This document shows positions 31,980 to 40,785 of a DNA stretch of 64,000 nt, piece after piece (position 1 is the stretch's first letter; every line of letters begins with the position of its first letter). The stretch covers positions 310,001 through 374,000 of the forward strand of contig CAKOKD010000001.1 in NCBI GenBank assembly GCA_934090935.1, written 5' to 3'. The position numbers and the translations under genes were made by a program. The DNA is from an uncultured Bacilli bacterium. GTDB taxonomy: Bacteria > Bacillota_I > Bacilli_A > RF39 > UBA660. The notes under the pieces were generated by a model. That model saw only the letters and a program-made list of their open reading frames with translations. It was not told the DNA's origin and searched no databases.

Positions 31980-32361
31980 ATTAGGAGCTTTAATGGTAGG
32001 TGTTGGAATAGGAGCTGCAGCAGGAATGTTACTTGCACCTAAAAGTGGAGAAGAAACTAGAAAAGACATCAAAAATAAAGCTAAAAAATTAGGTAAAAAA
32101 GTAAAAGATATCGATCTTAATGAGGTTAAAGAAAACCTTGTAAAAGAATTTGATAAATTTAAAAATGAAATGAAAGATATGGATAAAGAGAAAGCAATGC
32201 GTCTTGCTAAAGAACAAGGAACTAAGCTTTTAAATAGTTGTGAAGATTTGATAAATGCAGCTAAAGAAAAAAGTGCACCAATGATTGAAAAAACGGCTAA
32301 AGATATAAAGAAAAAATTATCTGAGATATTAGCTGATGCTTCAAATAAATTAAGCGAATAG
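31966..32361 (+). CDS. YtxH-like protein
   Basis: 131 aa. An N-terminal glycine/alanine-rich helix (GALMVGVGIGAAAGMLLAPKSGEETRKDI) is the signature of the YtxH family, followed by a long amphipathic, lysine-rich helix. The ATG at 31966 after AGAGG at 31951 is preferred over two earlier in-frame ATGs. It overlaps the upstream gene by 14 bp. Confidence 0.82.
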   Translation: MKKSKLGALMVGVGIGAAAGMLLAPKSGEETRKDIKNKAKKLGKKVKDIDLNEVKENLVKEFDKFKNEMKDMDKEKAMRLAKEQGTKLLNSCEDLINAAKEKSAPMIEKTAKDIKKKLSEILADASNKLSE

Positions 32362-32370
32362 AGATAAATT

Positions 32371-32393
32371 AAGCAACAATTTGTTGCTTTTTT
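32371..32393 (+). terminator. Rho-independent terminator
   Basis: AAGCAACAA pairs with TTGTTGCTT with a minimal loop, followed by six T. Confidence 0.8.
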
Positions 32394-32435
32394 AGTTGCT
32401 AAAAAGTATAATAACTATAGAATAGGAAGGTTAAT

Positions 32436-33257
32436 ATGAAGGATGAAATAATTGATTTAGATGAAAATAAAGATGTCGATAATACATTTGTCATTGACTT
32501 AAATTCTGATAATAATTCTTTAAGTGATGAATTAACTAATGAAACCAATAGTGGTTTAAATGATACTAAAAAGAGCAAGAAAAAAGTCCCAATATTAACA
32601 TTTAAGCATATAAAAAATGTTCCTAAGAATGTTTTTATTATTGGAAGTATTGTTTTCTTTGTTGTTGGATTGTTTATGGGCAAAGTGTTTTTTTCAAAGA
32701 ATTATTGTTCAGTTCCAACAAAAAAAACGCTTGAGAATAAACTTTTTGTAGCTGATGGAAAAAACAATATCACAGAAGTGAGTGGATTAAAATATAAAAT
32801 ACCTACATCATATATATATGATAAATCGGATGGATATCTTATTGTTTATGATAAAGATGGAGCTTATAAGGTTTCAATAAAGAATGTAAGTGGAGATTAT
32901 GATACTCTTGCATTATCCAAAGTTTCTATTAAAGAAAGCATAAAAGAACAAGGATTTATTGTAAATGATATAAGAGAGCTTGTGGTTAATAATAATAACT
33001 ATATTGTTGTTGATATAACGGATAATACTTTAAACCACTTAATAGCTTTTACGGGATTTTTAGATAGTGTCTTTTATGTTGATATAGTTACATCTAGTAA
33101 TGAGATAGATACAAGTATTTTAAATGTTTCAGATGATATCATAAGAAATGCTGAAAAGATTGATAAAACTAATTCTTTAGAAAGCATTAGAGGTGTTGAT
33201 GTAACGGATATATCGATGAAAGCAGCATTGGAATATAAAAAAGCGACTGGCAATTAA
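32436..33257 (+). CDS. Single-pass membrane protein, 273 aa
   Basis: A cytoplasmic acidic N-terminus of about 65 residues, one transmembrane helix (about 69-88, VFIIGSIVFFVVGLFMGKVFF) and an extracytoplasmic domain with alternating beta segments. The outer part shows a pattern like YKIPTSYIYDKSDGYLIVYD that recalls the lipoprotein at 30103 (YYLPKNLSITKLDE), so both may share a fold. No known family is recognised. Confidence 0.65.
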   Translation: MKDEIIDLDENKDVDNTFVIDLNSDNNSLSDELTNETNSGLNDTKKSKKKVPILTFKHIKNVPKNVFIIGSIVFFVVGLFMGKVFFSKNYCSVPTKKTLENKLFVADGKNNITEVSGLKYKIPTSYIYDKSDGYLIVYDKDGAYKVSIKNVSGDYDTLALSKVSIKESIKEQGFIVNDIRELVVNNNNYIVVDITDNTLNHLIAFTGFLDSVFYVDIVTSSNEIDTSILNVSDDIIRNAEKIDKTNSLESIRGVDVTDISMKAALEYKKATGN

Positions 33258-33263
33258 TTTATG

Positions 33264-33292
33264 TTGACTTAAAATAAAAAGTTGTATATAAT
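33264..33292 (+). promoter_or_regulatory. Promoter of the T-box operon
   Basis: TTGACT at 33264-33269 and TATAAT at 33287-33292, spaced by 17 bp. Transcription should start near 33299. Confidence 0.75.
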
Positions 33293-33298
33293 TTATTT

Positions 33299-33433
33299 AA
33301 TTGATGTTGATGAAGAGTTACGCCTTTGGAGTCAAATCGTATTATTCGCGTTAAGAATTATAGAGAGTATGAGCAATCATAAATTAAGGTGGTACCACGG
33401 AGTTATTCGTCCTTAAGTAGTGATTGCTTTTTT
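33299..33433 (+). promoter_or_regulatory. T-box leader controlling the HAD-tyrS operon
   Basis: The leader contains the T-box core with TGGTACCACG at 33390-33399, which pairs with the uncharged tRNA end. TTAAGG (33384-33389) and CCTTAA (33411-33416) form the antiterminator stem. AGCAATCA (33372-33379) and TGATTGCT (33421-33428) followed by six T form the terminator. The leader before the core is only about 75 nt, much shorter than the usual Stem I region. A TAC triplet at 33319-33321 could be the tyrosine specifier, but I cannot place it in a proper loop. Presence of tyrS downstream supports tyrosine sensing. Confidence 0.85.
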
Positions 33434-33446
33434 GGTGGTGTTTGGT

Positions 33447-34076
33447 ATGTTAAAGAGAATTATTTTTGATATTGATGGAACTTTAATCGATAAAGTGGAT
33501 TTCAATGAATTGGTTAAAATTGAACTTTCTGCTTTTGGTTATGAATATGATGAAATTCAATTATCCAATTATTTATATGCTATGAATACTTATGAAAGTG
33601 AATTTATAAGGTATAATTTCAAGGATTATTTTGACTATATAAGGGAGTTAAGCAAAATAGATATAAGTAAGGAGTATATGAAAAAGTTTTTGGAAGATGC
33701 TGGTAAATTTGTTCCAGGTTATGTTCATCCTGATGTTATTTTAACTCTTCAATATCTAAAGAAAAAATATGAACTTGTAGTTCTAACCAATTTTTTTAGA
33801 TGTGTTCAATATTCGCGTTTGAAAAATTCTGGGATTCATGAATTCTTTGATGAATTTTATGGTGGGGATTTAGCGATCAAACCGATGAGTGAAGCATACG
33901 AATATGCAATAGGAAATAGAAAGAAAAGTGAATGTATGATGATTGGAGATTCTAAATCATTAGATTATGAAGGTGCAATCTGTTATGGTATGGATGCTCT
34001 TCTCTTTGATAGGGATTTAGAATATCAATCAGAAACAAAGATAAACAATTTTCATGAATTAAGAAAGAGATTTTAA
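33447..34076 (+). CDS. HAD-family hydrolase
   Basis: 209 aa with HAD motif I FDIDGTLID at the N-terminus, motif II VVLTNF, and motif IV region MMIGDSKSLDYEGA. Cap helices between motifs I and II place it with subfamily I phosphatases acting on small phosphoesters. It is the first gene behind the T-box and lies 12 nt before tyrS, so it is induced by tyrosine shortage; why a phosphatase should be is unclear. Confidence 0.85.
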   Translation: MLKRIIFDIDGTLIDKVDFNELVKIELSAFGYEYDEIQLSNYLYAMNTYESEFIRYNFKDYFDYIRELSKIDISKEYMKKFLEDAGKFVPGYVHPDVILTLQYLKKKYELVVLTNFFRCVQYSRLKNSGIHEFFDEFYGGDLAIKPMSEAYEYAIGNRKKSECMMIGDSKSLDYEGAICYGMDALLFDRDLEYQSETKINNFHELRKRF

Positions 34077-34088
34077 GGAGGAAAAAAT

Positions 34089-35315
34089 ATGAAATGTTTT
34101 GAAGATTTACAATGGAGAGGATTGATTAAGGATATATCAAGTCCTGAGCTTGAGGATAAATTAAACAATGAAAAGCTTACCTTTTATATAGGAACAGATC
34201 CAACTGCTGATTCAATGCATATTGGACACTTTTCAAGCTTTTTAATCGCGACTCGTTTGGCTAAATATGGTCATAAGCCAATTTTACTTGTTGGAGGAGC
34301 AACTGGACTTATAGGTGATCCTAAACCTAGCCAAGAAAGAAAAATGATAACTCGAGAAGAGGTTAATAAAAATGTAGAGGGATTAACTAAACAAGCTCAT
34401 GATATATTCGGTTTTGAGGTTGTTAATAATTATGATTGGATTAAAGATATAAGCGTTATTGATTTTTTAAGAGATTATGGAAAATATATCAATGTTAACT
34501 ATATGTTGGATAAAGATATAATCAAAAGAAGACTTGAAAGTGGAATTACTTTCTGTGAGTTTGCTTATACTCTTTTACAAGGTCTTGACTTCGTTACTTT
34601 AAATAAAAATCATGGAGTAACTTTACAAGTTGCTGGATCTGATCAATGGGGAAATATCACAACTGGAATTGAACTTTCTCGTAAAATGGAAGGCCCAGAG
34701 CTTTTCGGTATGACAATGCCTCTTGTATTGGATGCTAATGGAGTTAAATTTGGTAAAACTGAAGGTAATGCTTTATGGCTTGATAAGAATAAAACATCAT
34801 CTTATGAGTTATTTCAATATTTGATAAATTCCGATGATAACTGTGTAATCGATTACTTAAAGAAACTTACATTCTTGAGCAAAGAGGAAATTGAAAAAAT
34901 TGAAGAGGAACAAAAAAGATGTCCAGAGGAAAGAATTGCTCAACATGCGCTTGCTCGTGAAGTTATAACTTTCTTACATGGAGAAGATGAATATAATAAA
35001 GCTTTGAAGATCAGCAAAGATTTATTCAGTGGAAATATTAAAGATTTAACAATTGATGAAATTCGTGATGGATTTAAAGATGTTCCTAGTTTTGATATAA
35101 AAGAGGAAGTATCTCTTATTGATTTGCTTATAAATAACAATATAGCTTCAAGTAAAAGAGAAGCAAGGGAATTCATAAATGCAGGAAGTATTTCAATTAA
35201 TGGAGATAAAATTTGTGATGAAAACTATTTAATAAACGAAAGTGTAGCTATAAATGGTGAAGTAGTTGTTATAAGAAGAGGAAAGAAAAAATATTACTTA
35301 GGTATTTTTAAATAG
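34089..35315 (+). CDS. tyrS: Tyrosine--tRNA ligase
   Basis: 408 aa. Class Ic core with YIGTDPTADSMHIGHFSSF (HIGH motif), the tyrosine-binding region GSDQWGN and the KMSKS equivalent KFGKTEGN, plus a C-terminal S4 RNA-binding domain (SSKREAREFINAGSISING). Regulated by the T-box leader upstream. AGGAGGAAAAA precedes the ATG. Confidence 0.96.
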   Translation: MKCFEDLQWRGLIKDISSPELEDKLNNEKLTFYIGTDPTADSMHIGHFSSFLIATRLAKYGHKPILLVGGATGLIGDPKPSQERKMITREEVNKNVEGLTKQAHDIFGFEVVNNYDWIKDISVIDFLRDYGKYINVNYMLDKDIIKRRLESGITFCEFAYTLLQGLDFVTLNKNHGVTLQVAGSDQWGNITTGIELSRKMEGPELFGMTMPLVLDANGVKFGKTEGNALWLDKNKTSSYELFQYLINSDDNCVIDYLKKLTFLSKEEIEKIEEEQKRCPEERIAQHALAREVITFLHGEDEYNKALKISKDLFSGNIKDLTIDEIRDGFKDVPSFDIKEEVSLIDLLINNNIASSKREAREFINAGSISINGDKICDENYLINESVAINGEVVVIRRGKKKYYLGIFK

Positions 35316-35358
35316 AACAATATATTCCTTAAAGTAATGGTATAAAAGTATAAAAAAA

Positions 35359-35388
35359 GATCATTTCAATTTTGAAATGGTCTATTTT
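35359..35388. terminator. Terminator between tyrS and the EIIB-like gene
   Basis: GATCATTTCAA pairs with TTGAAATGGTC (one G-T pair). The A-run on its left makes it a good terminator for the minus-strand gene; the right side has a weaker T-rich stretch for tyrS. It overlaps the minus-strand stop codon. Confidence 0.7.
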
Positions 35389-35705
35389 AATTCATTGATA
35401 TATTTTTTTAATGTTCTAGCATCGTTTCCAAAAATTATTTTTAATTGATTATCAATTTCAACAATTCCTTTAGCTCCTAATTTTTGTATTCCTTCTTTAT
35501 CAACCTTTGAGATATCCTTTAAAGTTACTTTAAATCTTGACATGTTTACTTTAGTATCCAAGATGTTATCTTTACCACCTAAGTATTGCACTAGTTTATT
35601 AATCTCTAGATTAAAGTTTTTATGATTTAGTTTAACTATAACTAAAGATATAATAATTAAAACAACTGCAATAATTCCATATTGCATCAAATGCATTAAA
35701 TTCAT
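35382..35705 (-). CDS. Membrane-anchored PTS EIIB-like protein lacking the phospho-cysteine
   Basis: 107 aa: an N-terminal transmembrane helix (about residues 8-26) followed by a single glucose-type EIIB fold with YLGGKDNI, KVNMSRFKVTLKD and LGAKGIVEI. In active EIIB the position before the TRLR segment is the phosphorylated Cys; here the segment reads VNMSRFK and no Cys occurs anywhere. It cannot carry phosphate in the standard way and may be a sensor or structural protein. No EIIC or EIIA gene is nearby. Confidence 0.75.
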   Translation of the reverse strand: MNLMHLMQYGIIAVVLIIISLVIVKLNHKNFNLEINKLVQYLGGKDNILDTKVNMSRFKVTLKDISKVDKEGIQKLGAKGIVEIDNQLKIIFGNDARTLKKYINELK

Positions 35706-35803
35706 ATATTAATCACCAAAACAATAATACTATAAAATAAATAAAAAAGCAATTGTTGAAAAAAAGTTAAAATAAATATATAATTTTACTAGGACGTGAT
35801 GAT

Positions 35804-36592
35804 ATGAAAAAAATAATTTATAGAATTCTTGCTTATATGATAGATATCGCGATTGTTACTCTTTTAACTATTGGATTTATGTATCTACCATTTAATAAAT
35901 CTAATAATGAAAAAGTTGGATCTATATATGTAAATATCTCAACAAATGAACTTGAATATGAAACTTTAACCAATAAACTGAATACTTACTATGAAGATGC
36001 TAAATTTAGTGAAGATGAGTTAAAGGATATCGAAACTGATTTTCCAGCTTATTATAATTGTTTTAAAGATATAAAAGCAGAAGAGGAAGTAACTAATGAA
36101 ATAAAAAGTGATTTAGAAAAAAATCTAAAGATGAATTATGTTGATATAAAAAATGATTATGCTTATCAAATAAATAAATTAAATGTAAATGAGACAATCG
36201 TTGGATTTGTTTTTTACATCTTGTATTTTGGAGTATTGCAATATTTCTTGAAAGGTCAAACTTTAGGTAAAAAAATATTTAAGTTAAAAGTTAAAGGTAT
36301 AAATGATAAAAAATTATCTATATTTAATTATATCTTAAGAAGTGTATTGGTATGTGAAATACTTGTTACTGGAATAGATTTAATTTTCTTGCTTACTATG
36401 AAAGAAAGCTTGTATATAGATTGTAATTATTGGATTTTACAAGTTAAGTACATATATGAAATAGGATTTATAGTTGTGATGATTATAAGAGATGATGCGA
36501 GAAGTGTACATGATTTAATATTAGGTACTGAAGTTGTTAGATTAGAAAAGAATTCTTTAAAAGATGAAAAAAATACTGATAAAGCTAATTAA
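35804..36592 (+). CDS. RDD-family membrane protein
   Basis: 262 aa. An N-terminal helix with RILAYMIDIAIVTLL is the RDD signature (R..A...D), a large hydrophilic loop of about 100 residues follows, and two further helices, then LVHDLILGTEVVR-like ARSVHDLILGTEVVRLEK, which is the conserved RDD ending. The long inserted loop is unusual. RDD proteins have been linked to ion or compatible-solute transport; here the substrate is unknown. It overlaps yidD by 29 bp. Confidence 0.82.
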   Translation: MKKIIYRILAYMIDIAIVTLLTIGFMYLPFNKSNNEKVGSIYVNISTNELEYETLTNKLNTYYEDAKFSEDELKDIETDFPAYYNCFKDIKAEEEVTNEIKSDLEKNLKMNYVDIKNDYAYQINKLNVNETIVGFVFYILYFGVLQYFLKGQTLGKKIFKLKVKGINDKKLSIFNYILRSVLVCEILVTGIDLIFLLTMKESLYIDCNYWILQVKYIYEIGFIVVMIIRDDARSVHDLILGTEVVRLEKNSLKDEKNTDKAN

Positions 36593-36770
36593 AATGTATC
36601 AAAAGACACCATTTAGAAGTCATTCTAATTGTAAATTTATACCTAGTTGTTCAAATTATGCAATAGAGGCAATCAATAAATATGGAGCGTTTAAAGGAAC
36701 TTTTTTAGCTGTTAAACGAATAGTTAGATGTAACCCATTTTCTAAGGGTGGAATTGATAATGTAAAGTGA
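36564..36770 (+). CDS. yidD: Membrane protein insertion efficiency factor YidD
   Basis: 68 aa with the YidD core: KLIKMYQKTPFRSHSNCKFIPSCSNYAIEAI and VKRIVRCNPFSKGGIDNV, including the conserved Cys residues. YidD assists YidC-dependent insertion of membrane proteins. It overlaps the RDD gene and is probably coupled to it. Confidence 0.93.
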   Translation: MKKILIKLIKMYQKTPFRSHSNCKFIPSCSNYAIEAINKYGAFKGTFLAVKRIVRCNPFSKGGIDNVK

Positions 36771-36805
36771 TATCTTTGATATTGCTTTTTTTATATATTT
36801 AATTT

Positions 36806-36858
36806 ATTTACACATAATAAAAATGAATATACAAAACACAACTAAAATGTTGTATAAT
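36806..36858 (+). promoter_or_regulatory. Upstream promoter block of poly-G cassette 2
   Basis: ATTTACACATAA begins at 36806 and TATAAT lies at 36853-36858, again 47 bp later. The tract in between matches cassette 1 closely. Confidence 0.6.
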
Positions 36859-36923
36859 ATAAGAAACAATAGGAGAATAAAATAAAAAAGACGACAAAAG
36901 TAATGTAAAACAAAATAATGCCC

Positions 36924-36955
36924 TTGAAAATCGGGGGGGGTATTATAAAATAAAA
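36924..36955 (+). promoter_or_regulatory. Poly-G promoter box, copy 2
   Basis: TTGAAA 36924-36929, eight G 36933-36940, TAAAAT 36946-36951; spacing 16 bp. Upstream TATAAT to G-run distance is 80 bp, as in cassette 1. Confidence 0.65.
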
Positions 36956-36975
36956 ATAGATGAGGTGTGTTTAAG

Positions 36976-38169
36976 ATGAAGAAAAGGAGTGCAATAATAG
37001 TTGCAATTGTTTTTATGATGATTGGATTTGCAGCAGTAAGTACGTCATTGATAATAAATGGAAATGCTAATGTTAGCGAAAGCAATGAAGATTATTCAGT
37101 AATATTTACTAAAGCTTCATTAGATGGAGAAGATGTGTATTCAACAGCAGTAGATGATACAAAAAAGATAATTACATTTACAAGTAAGAATCTAATGAAA
37201 GTCGGAGACACATCAACACTTACATATGAAGTAACAAATAATTCAGCAAACTATGATGCAGAAGTGCGTGTTACATGTGTACCAAAAGACGGAACAACAA
37301 CAAAATATACAAGTATCAAGAATGAACTTGAAGGAAATGCAACGAAGGTATTAGCAAAAGAAAGTATAAATGGAACATTAACAATAACACTTTCAAAACA
37401 ATCAATCGAAGAAGTGAGTGAAGAATATACATGTTCGTTAGAATTCAATGCAACTGAGAGAGATGAACTTGGAGAAAATATTCAAGATCCAGTATCATTT
37501 ACAACAGATTCCTGGGAGACTATTCAAAAAGCAGTTAAAATAGGAAATACAAGTAAATATAATGTAGGGGATACAAAAGAAATAAATTTAACTAATTTTG
37601 GAACACATACAGTGCGTATATCAAATATGAGTGCATGCACAAATGGAGAAACAAGTGAAACAGCATGTGGGTTTGTAGTAGAATTTGCAGATATAATAAC
37701 AAAACATACATTTAATAATACATCAACAAATGTAGGAGGTTGGAAAAATTCAGAAATACGTACATATGTAAATGGAACAATATATAATTCTTTACCAAGT
37801 GAATTACAAAATGCTATCACTTCAACAAAGGTAATATCAGGACATGGAAGTACAAGTGGAGAGACAAATTTTGAAACACAAGACAAAGTATACCTAATAT
37901 CATCAAAAGAATTATACGGAACAGCGACAGTCAAAGATACTTTAAGCACTGAAACAAAGCAATTGGATTATTATAAAAATAAAGGAGTTACTTTATTAAA
38001 ATACACTGAAGCTGTAAAAAAGTATAATCTACAAGACGTAAACTGGTGGCTTCGATCAGCAACTTCCGATACAACAGACTTCTTTCTTGACGTAGCAACA
38101 AAGGGAGTCTGGACAAACGGAGCTTCTACTGCATTAAATGGCATTTCTCCAGCATTTAGAATAGGATAG
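36976..38169 (+). CDS. Variable surface protein with WLRS-type C-terminal domain
   Basis: 397 aa. Signal segment (KKRSAIIVAIVFMMIGFAA), then the beta-rich N-terminal module shared with the gene at 49195 (VIFTKASLDGEDVYS, TYEVTNNS.NYDAEV, EYTCSLEFNATERD), and a C-terminal domain with NWWLRSATSDTTDFF and GISPAFRIG. The latter resembles the DUF6273-type ligand-binding fold. The signal region recalls SipW-dependent TasA-like proteins, but this is uncertain. The ATG at 36976 follows GAGGTG; a GTG start 9 nt upstream is less likely. Poly-G cassette 2 precedes it. Confidence 0.75.
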   Translation: MKKRSAIIVAIVFMMIGFAAVSTSLIINGNANVSESNEDYSVIFTKASLDGEDVYSTAVDDTKKIITFTSKNLMKVGDTSTLTYEVTNNSANYDAEVRVTCVPKDGTTTKYTSIKNELEGNATKVLAKESINGTLTITLSKQSIEEVSEEYTCSLEFNATERDELGENIQDPVSFTTDSWETIQKAVKIGNTSKYNVGDTKEINLTNFGTHTVRISNMSACTNGETSETACGFVVEFADIITKHTFNNTSTNVGGWKNSEIRTYVNGTIYNSLPSELQNAITSTKVISGHGSTSGETNFETQDKVYLISSKELYGTATVKDTLSTETKQLDYYKNKGVTLLKYTEAVKKYNLQDVNWWLRSATSDTTDFFLDVATKGVWTNGASTALNGISPAFRIG

Positions 38170-38177
38170 TGATTAGT

Positions 38178-39590
38178 ATGAAGAGAAATAAAATAATAAC
38201 ATTAATTCTTGTAATATTTGTATTCGGAATATCAGTAGCATATGCAGCAGATATAATATTAAGTGAAGAAGTATATTTTGATAATAAAAATTCAAATTTG
38301 AGTTCAACAAATGTACAAGATGCAATAGATGAAATAAATGAAAAAGTATTGTTAACAAAATCATGTTCAAGTGATGTAGAAGAACCAAAAGTAAGTGATG
38401 GATTAATACCAGTAACTATAGCAAATGATGGAACAGTAACATATGCCGATACAAGTAAGAGATGGTATGACTATTGTAATAAAGTTTGGGCAAATGCAGT
38501 AATACTTGAAGATGGTGTAAGTTATAATGTAGGAGATACAATAAAAGAAGATGATATTCAAAGTTATTTTGTATGGATACCAAAATACAAGTACAAACTT
38601 TGGAATGTAGATACACCAATAGAAAAAACACACGAAATAGATATAATATTTGATGCAAAGGATACAATAGATGTAGAAGGAGTATCATGTAAAACACCGA
38701 TGACAAGTGGAGATTCAGGAAACTGTAAAAATGGAGAATATATGACACATCCAGCATTTGTAAGTATGGGAGTGAATGGATTCTGGGTAGGAAAGTTTGA
38801 AACTGGATATAAAGGAGCGACAAACGTTTCTTCTGGTCGAGTAAATTCAAGGGATACAAGTAAAGTAATAATAAAACCAAATGTATATAGTTGGAGAGGC
38901 ATAACTGTATATAATGCATTTAGTGCAAGTTATAATTATAACCGAGAAATGAATTCACACATGATAAAAAATACCGAGTGGGGAGCAGTTGCATATTTAA
39001 GTCACTCAAAATATGGAATAAGTAAAAAAATAAACATTAATAATAACAGTTCCTTTAAAACAGGATATTCAGCTCTTTTATCAACAAGTCAACATATATA
39101 TCCTGGAGATTATGGGGATGGCGCAAGTTATAATTCTTTCTATAATACAAATGTAGGTTATAAAGCAAGTACAACGGAAAATATAAGTGGTGTATATGAT
39201 ATGTCTGGTGGAACTCATGAGTACACTGCTTCATATGTAAATGGAAAACCAGGTACAAGTGGATTTACAACTGCAACAATTGCAAACAGTGATTCAAAAT
39301 ATTTTGATATATATAATGCATCTTCTTCAGTTACATCTTATCAATATAGAATATTAGGAGATGCAACTGGTGAATTAGGACCATTTAAACGATATGTAGA
39401 TGCAGATAATACCTCTAGAGGTCATAATGGTTGGTATGGCGAACATTCTGATTTCATTGATTCTTCTTATCCTTGGTTCATTCGTGGAGGTTATTATTGC
39501 TATGGAGTGCTTGCAAGTCAATTTTATTTTAATAGGTATACTGGAGCTGTTGATTTAAACATTGGTTTCCGTATAGTTTTAGCTCCATAA
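38178..39590 (+). CDS. Exported protein with formylglycine-enzyme/C-type-lectin-like domain
   Basis: 470 aa. Signal peptide ending in AYAA near residue 22. From about residue 120 the sequence follows the FGE/C-lectin pattern: SYFVWIPKYKYKLW, GFWVGKFETGYKG, EWGAVAYLSHSKYG, GVYDMSGGTHEYTAS, and a final FIRGGYY...NIGFRIVLAP. This fold serves as a display scaffold in diversity-generating systems, and the last 35 residues sit where variable residues would be. It starts 8 nt after the preceding surface gene and is presumably under the same poly-G promoter. Confidence 0.72.
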   Translation: MKRNKIITLILVIFVFGISVAYAADIILSEEVYFDNKNSNLSSTNVQDAIDEINEKVLLTKSCSSDVEEPKVSDGLIPVTIANDGTVTYADTSKRWYDYCNKVWANAVILEDGVSYNVGDTIKEDDIQSYFVWIPKYKYKLWNVDTPIEKTHEIDIIFDAKDTIDVEGVSCKTPMTSGDSGNCKNGEYMTHPAFVSMGVNGFWVGKFETGYKGATNVSSGRVNSRDTSKVIIKPNVYSWRGITVYNAFSASYNYNREMNSHMIKNTEWGAVAYLSHSKYGISKKININNNSSFKTGYSALLSTSQHIYPGDYGDGASYNSFYNTNVGYKASTTENISGVYDMSGGTHEYTASYVNGKPGTSGFTTATIANSDSKYFDIYNASSSVTSYQYRILGDATGELGPFKRYVDADNTSRGHNGWYGEHSDFIDSSYPWFIRGGYYCYGVLASQFYFNRYTGAVDLNIGFRIVLAP

Positions 39591-39591
39591 A

Positions 39592-39619
39592 AAAGGAAGA
39601 TGCTAATCTTCTTTTTTTA
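39592..39619. terminator. Bidirectional terminator
   Basis: AAGGAAGAT and ATCTTCTT around GCTA, with an A-run on the left and a T-run on the right. It ends the surface operon and overlaps the 3' end of tmcAL on the other strand. Confidence 0.75.
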
Positions 39620-40712
39620 ATGGTTTGTTTCCTAATTCAAATTTAAGCACATCATCATTTGTTAAAAGTTTATAAACATATGCACATCTTAATTCATAGT
39701 CTTTAATTATAGAATTAATACTTGTAAACTTTGTAATAAGAGGAATATTTATATCTTTCTTTATTGAATTGATGTAAAGTTGACCTAATTTACTTAATCC
39801 TAGAATCCTAATATAATCGTTTTTTGTTACTTTTGCTTTATCTTCTTTAGTTAAACCGATTAAAATATGTATAAGCATTCTTCTTATTCTATTTGTTGTA
39901 TATCTTTTAGATTTAGTTTTCTCGATTAAATCATCTATGGAATTGGCATTATTTACAACTTTTTTTAATCTGTTTTCAATTCCTTCATCAACTGTTAAAT
40001 ACTTTGATAAATCATTATCGGTAAGTATCTTATATTTCAAAAAAGTAAATAAAAGGTCATCGTCTATTTTATTTATTTTTCCTTCAGGTATATAGTTAGT
40101 TATATCAATATTATTTTTTATTTTATTTCTTATATTGGTTGCAGATATTATTGAATCATTACTTTTAGTATCATGAAAGTCGTTAGTTCTTTTTATAGAT
40201 ATTGGTTCAATATCATAATTATTTTTTAATATAGCTTTGATATAAGAAAGTGCTAGTAAATCGTTTGGAAGTTTGATATTAGATTCTGTAACTTTATTTA
40301 ACGCTGTGGGATAATTAATTCCTTCCTTTAAAAATTCTTTTACTTTATCATCATTTTCTAATTGTTTTTTAGCTATTTCTTTTAAATAGTCAATGTCATT
40401 TGTTTCAGAACCAAAAACTATTTTTTTTACTCTTAACTCGTTTAAAAGTTCAATTGAGGAAGATGCGAATATATCTGCAGAAGAAGAAGAGAATATAAAA
40501 GGATGTTCGATTACTAAATCAACGCCATATTTTAAAGCTAGTCTTGTTTTTTCTTCTTTTGATTCTATGGATATATCTCCACGTTCTAAAAAGTATCCAT
40601 TTAATATCAAAATAATGATATGGTTTTTATACATCTCTTTTATTTTGTTTATATGATATATATGTCCATTATGAAAAGGATTATACTCACATATGATTCC
40701 GATTGCATCCAT
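39603..40712 (-). CDS. tmcAL: tRNA(Met) cytidine acetate ligase TmcAL
   Basis: 369 aa. The N-terminus IGIICEYNPFHNGHIYHI holds the HxGH nucleotidyltransferase motif; NGYFLERGD and the GSETNDIDYL region match TmcAL (YlbM), which makes N4-acetylcytidine at the tRNA-Met wobble base from acetate and ATP. It is somewhat shorter than B. subtilis YlbM (415 aa). GAGGTG precedes the ATG at 40712. Confidence 0.92.
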   Translation of the reverse strand: MDAIGIICEYNPFHNGHIYHINKIKEMYKNHIIILILNGYFLERGDISIESKEEKTRLALKYGVDLVIEHPFIFSSSSADIFASSSIELLNELRVKKIVFGSETNDIDYLKEIAKKQLENDDKVKEFLKEGINYPTALNKVTESNIKLPNDLLALSYIKAILKNNYDIEPISIKRTNDFHDTKSNDSIISATNIRNKIKNNIDITNYIPEGKINKIDDDLLFTFLKYKILTDNDLSKYLTVDEGIENRLKKVVNNANSIDDLIEKTKSKRYTTNRIRRMLIHILIGLTKEDKAKVTKNDYIRILGLSKLGQLYINSIKKDINIPLITKFTSINSIIKDYELRCAYVYKLLTNDDVLKFELGNKPLKKED

Positions 40713-40785
40713 CGCGTTCACCTCTTTTATATATTAACATAAGTGAGAAATTTATGCTATAATTGTATCAGGATAGGGTGATGAG

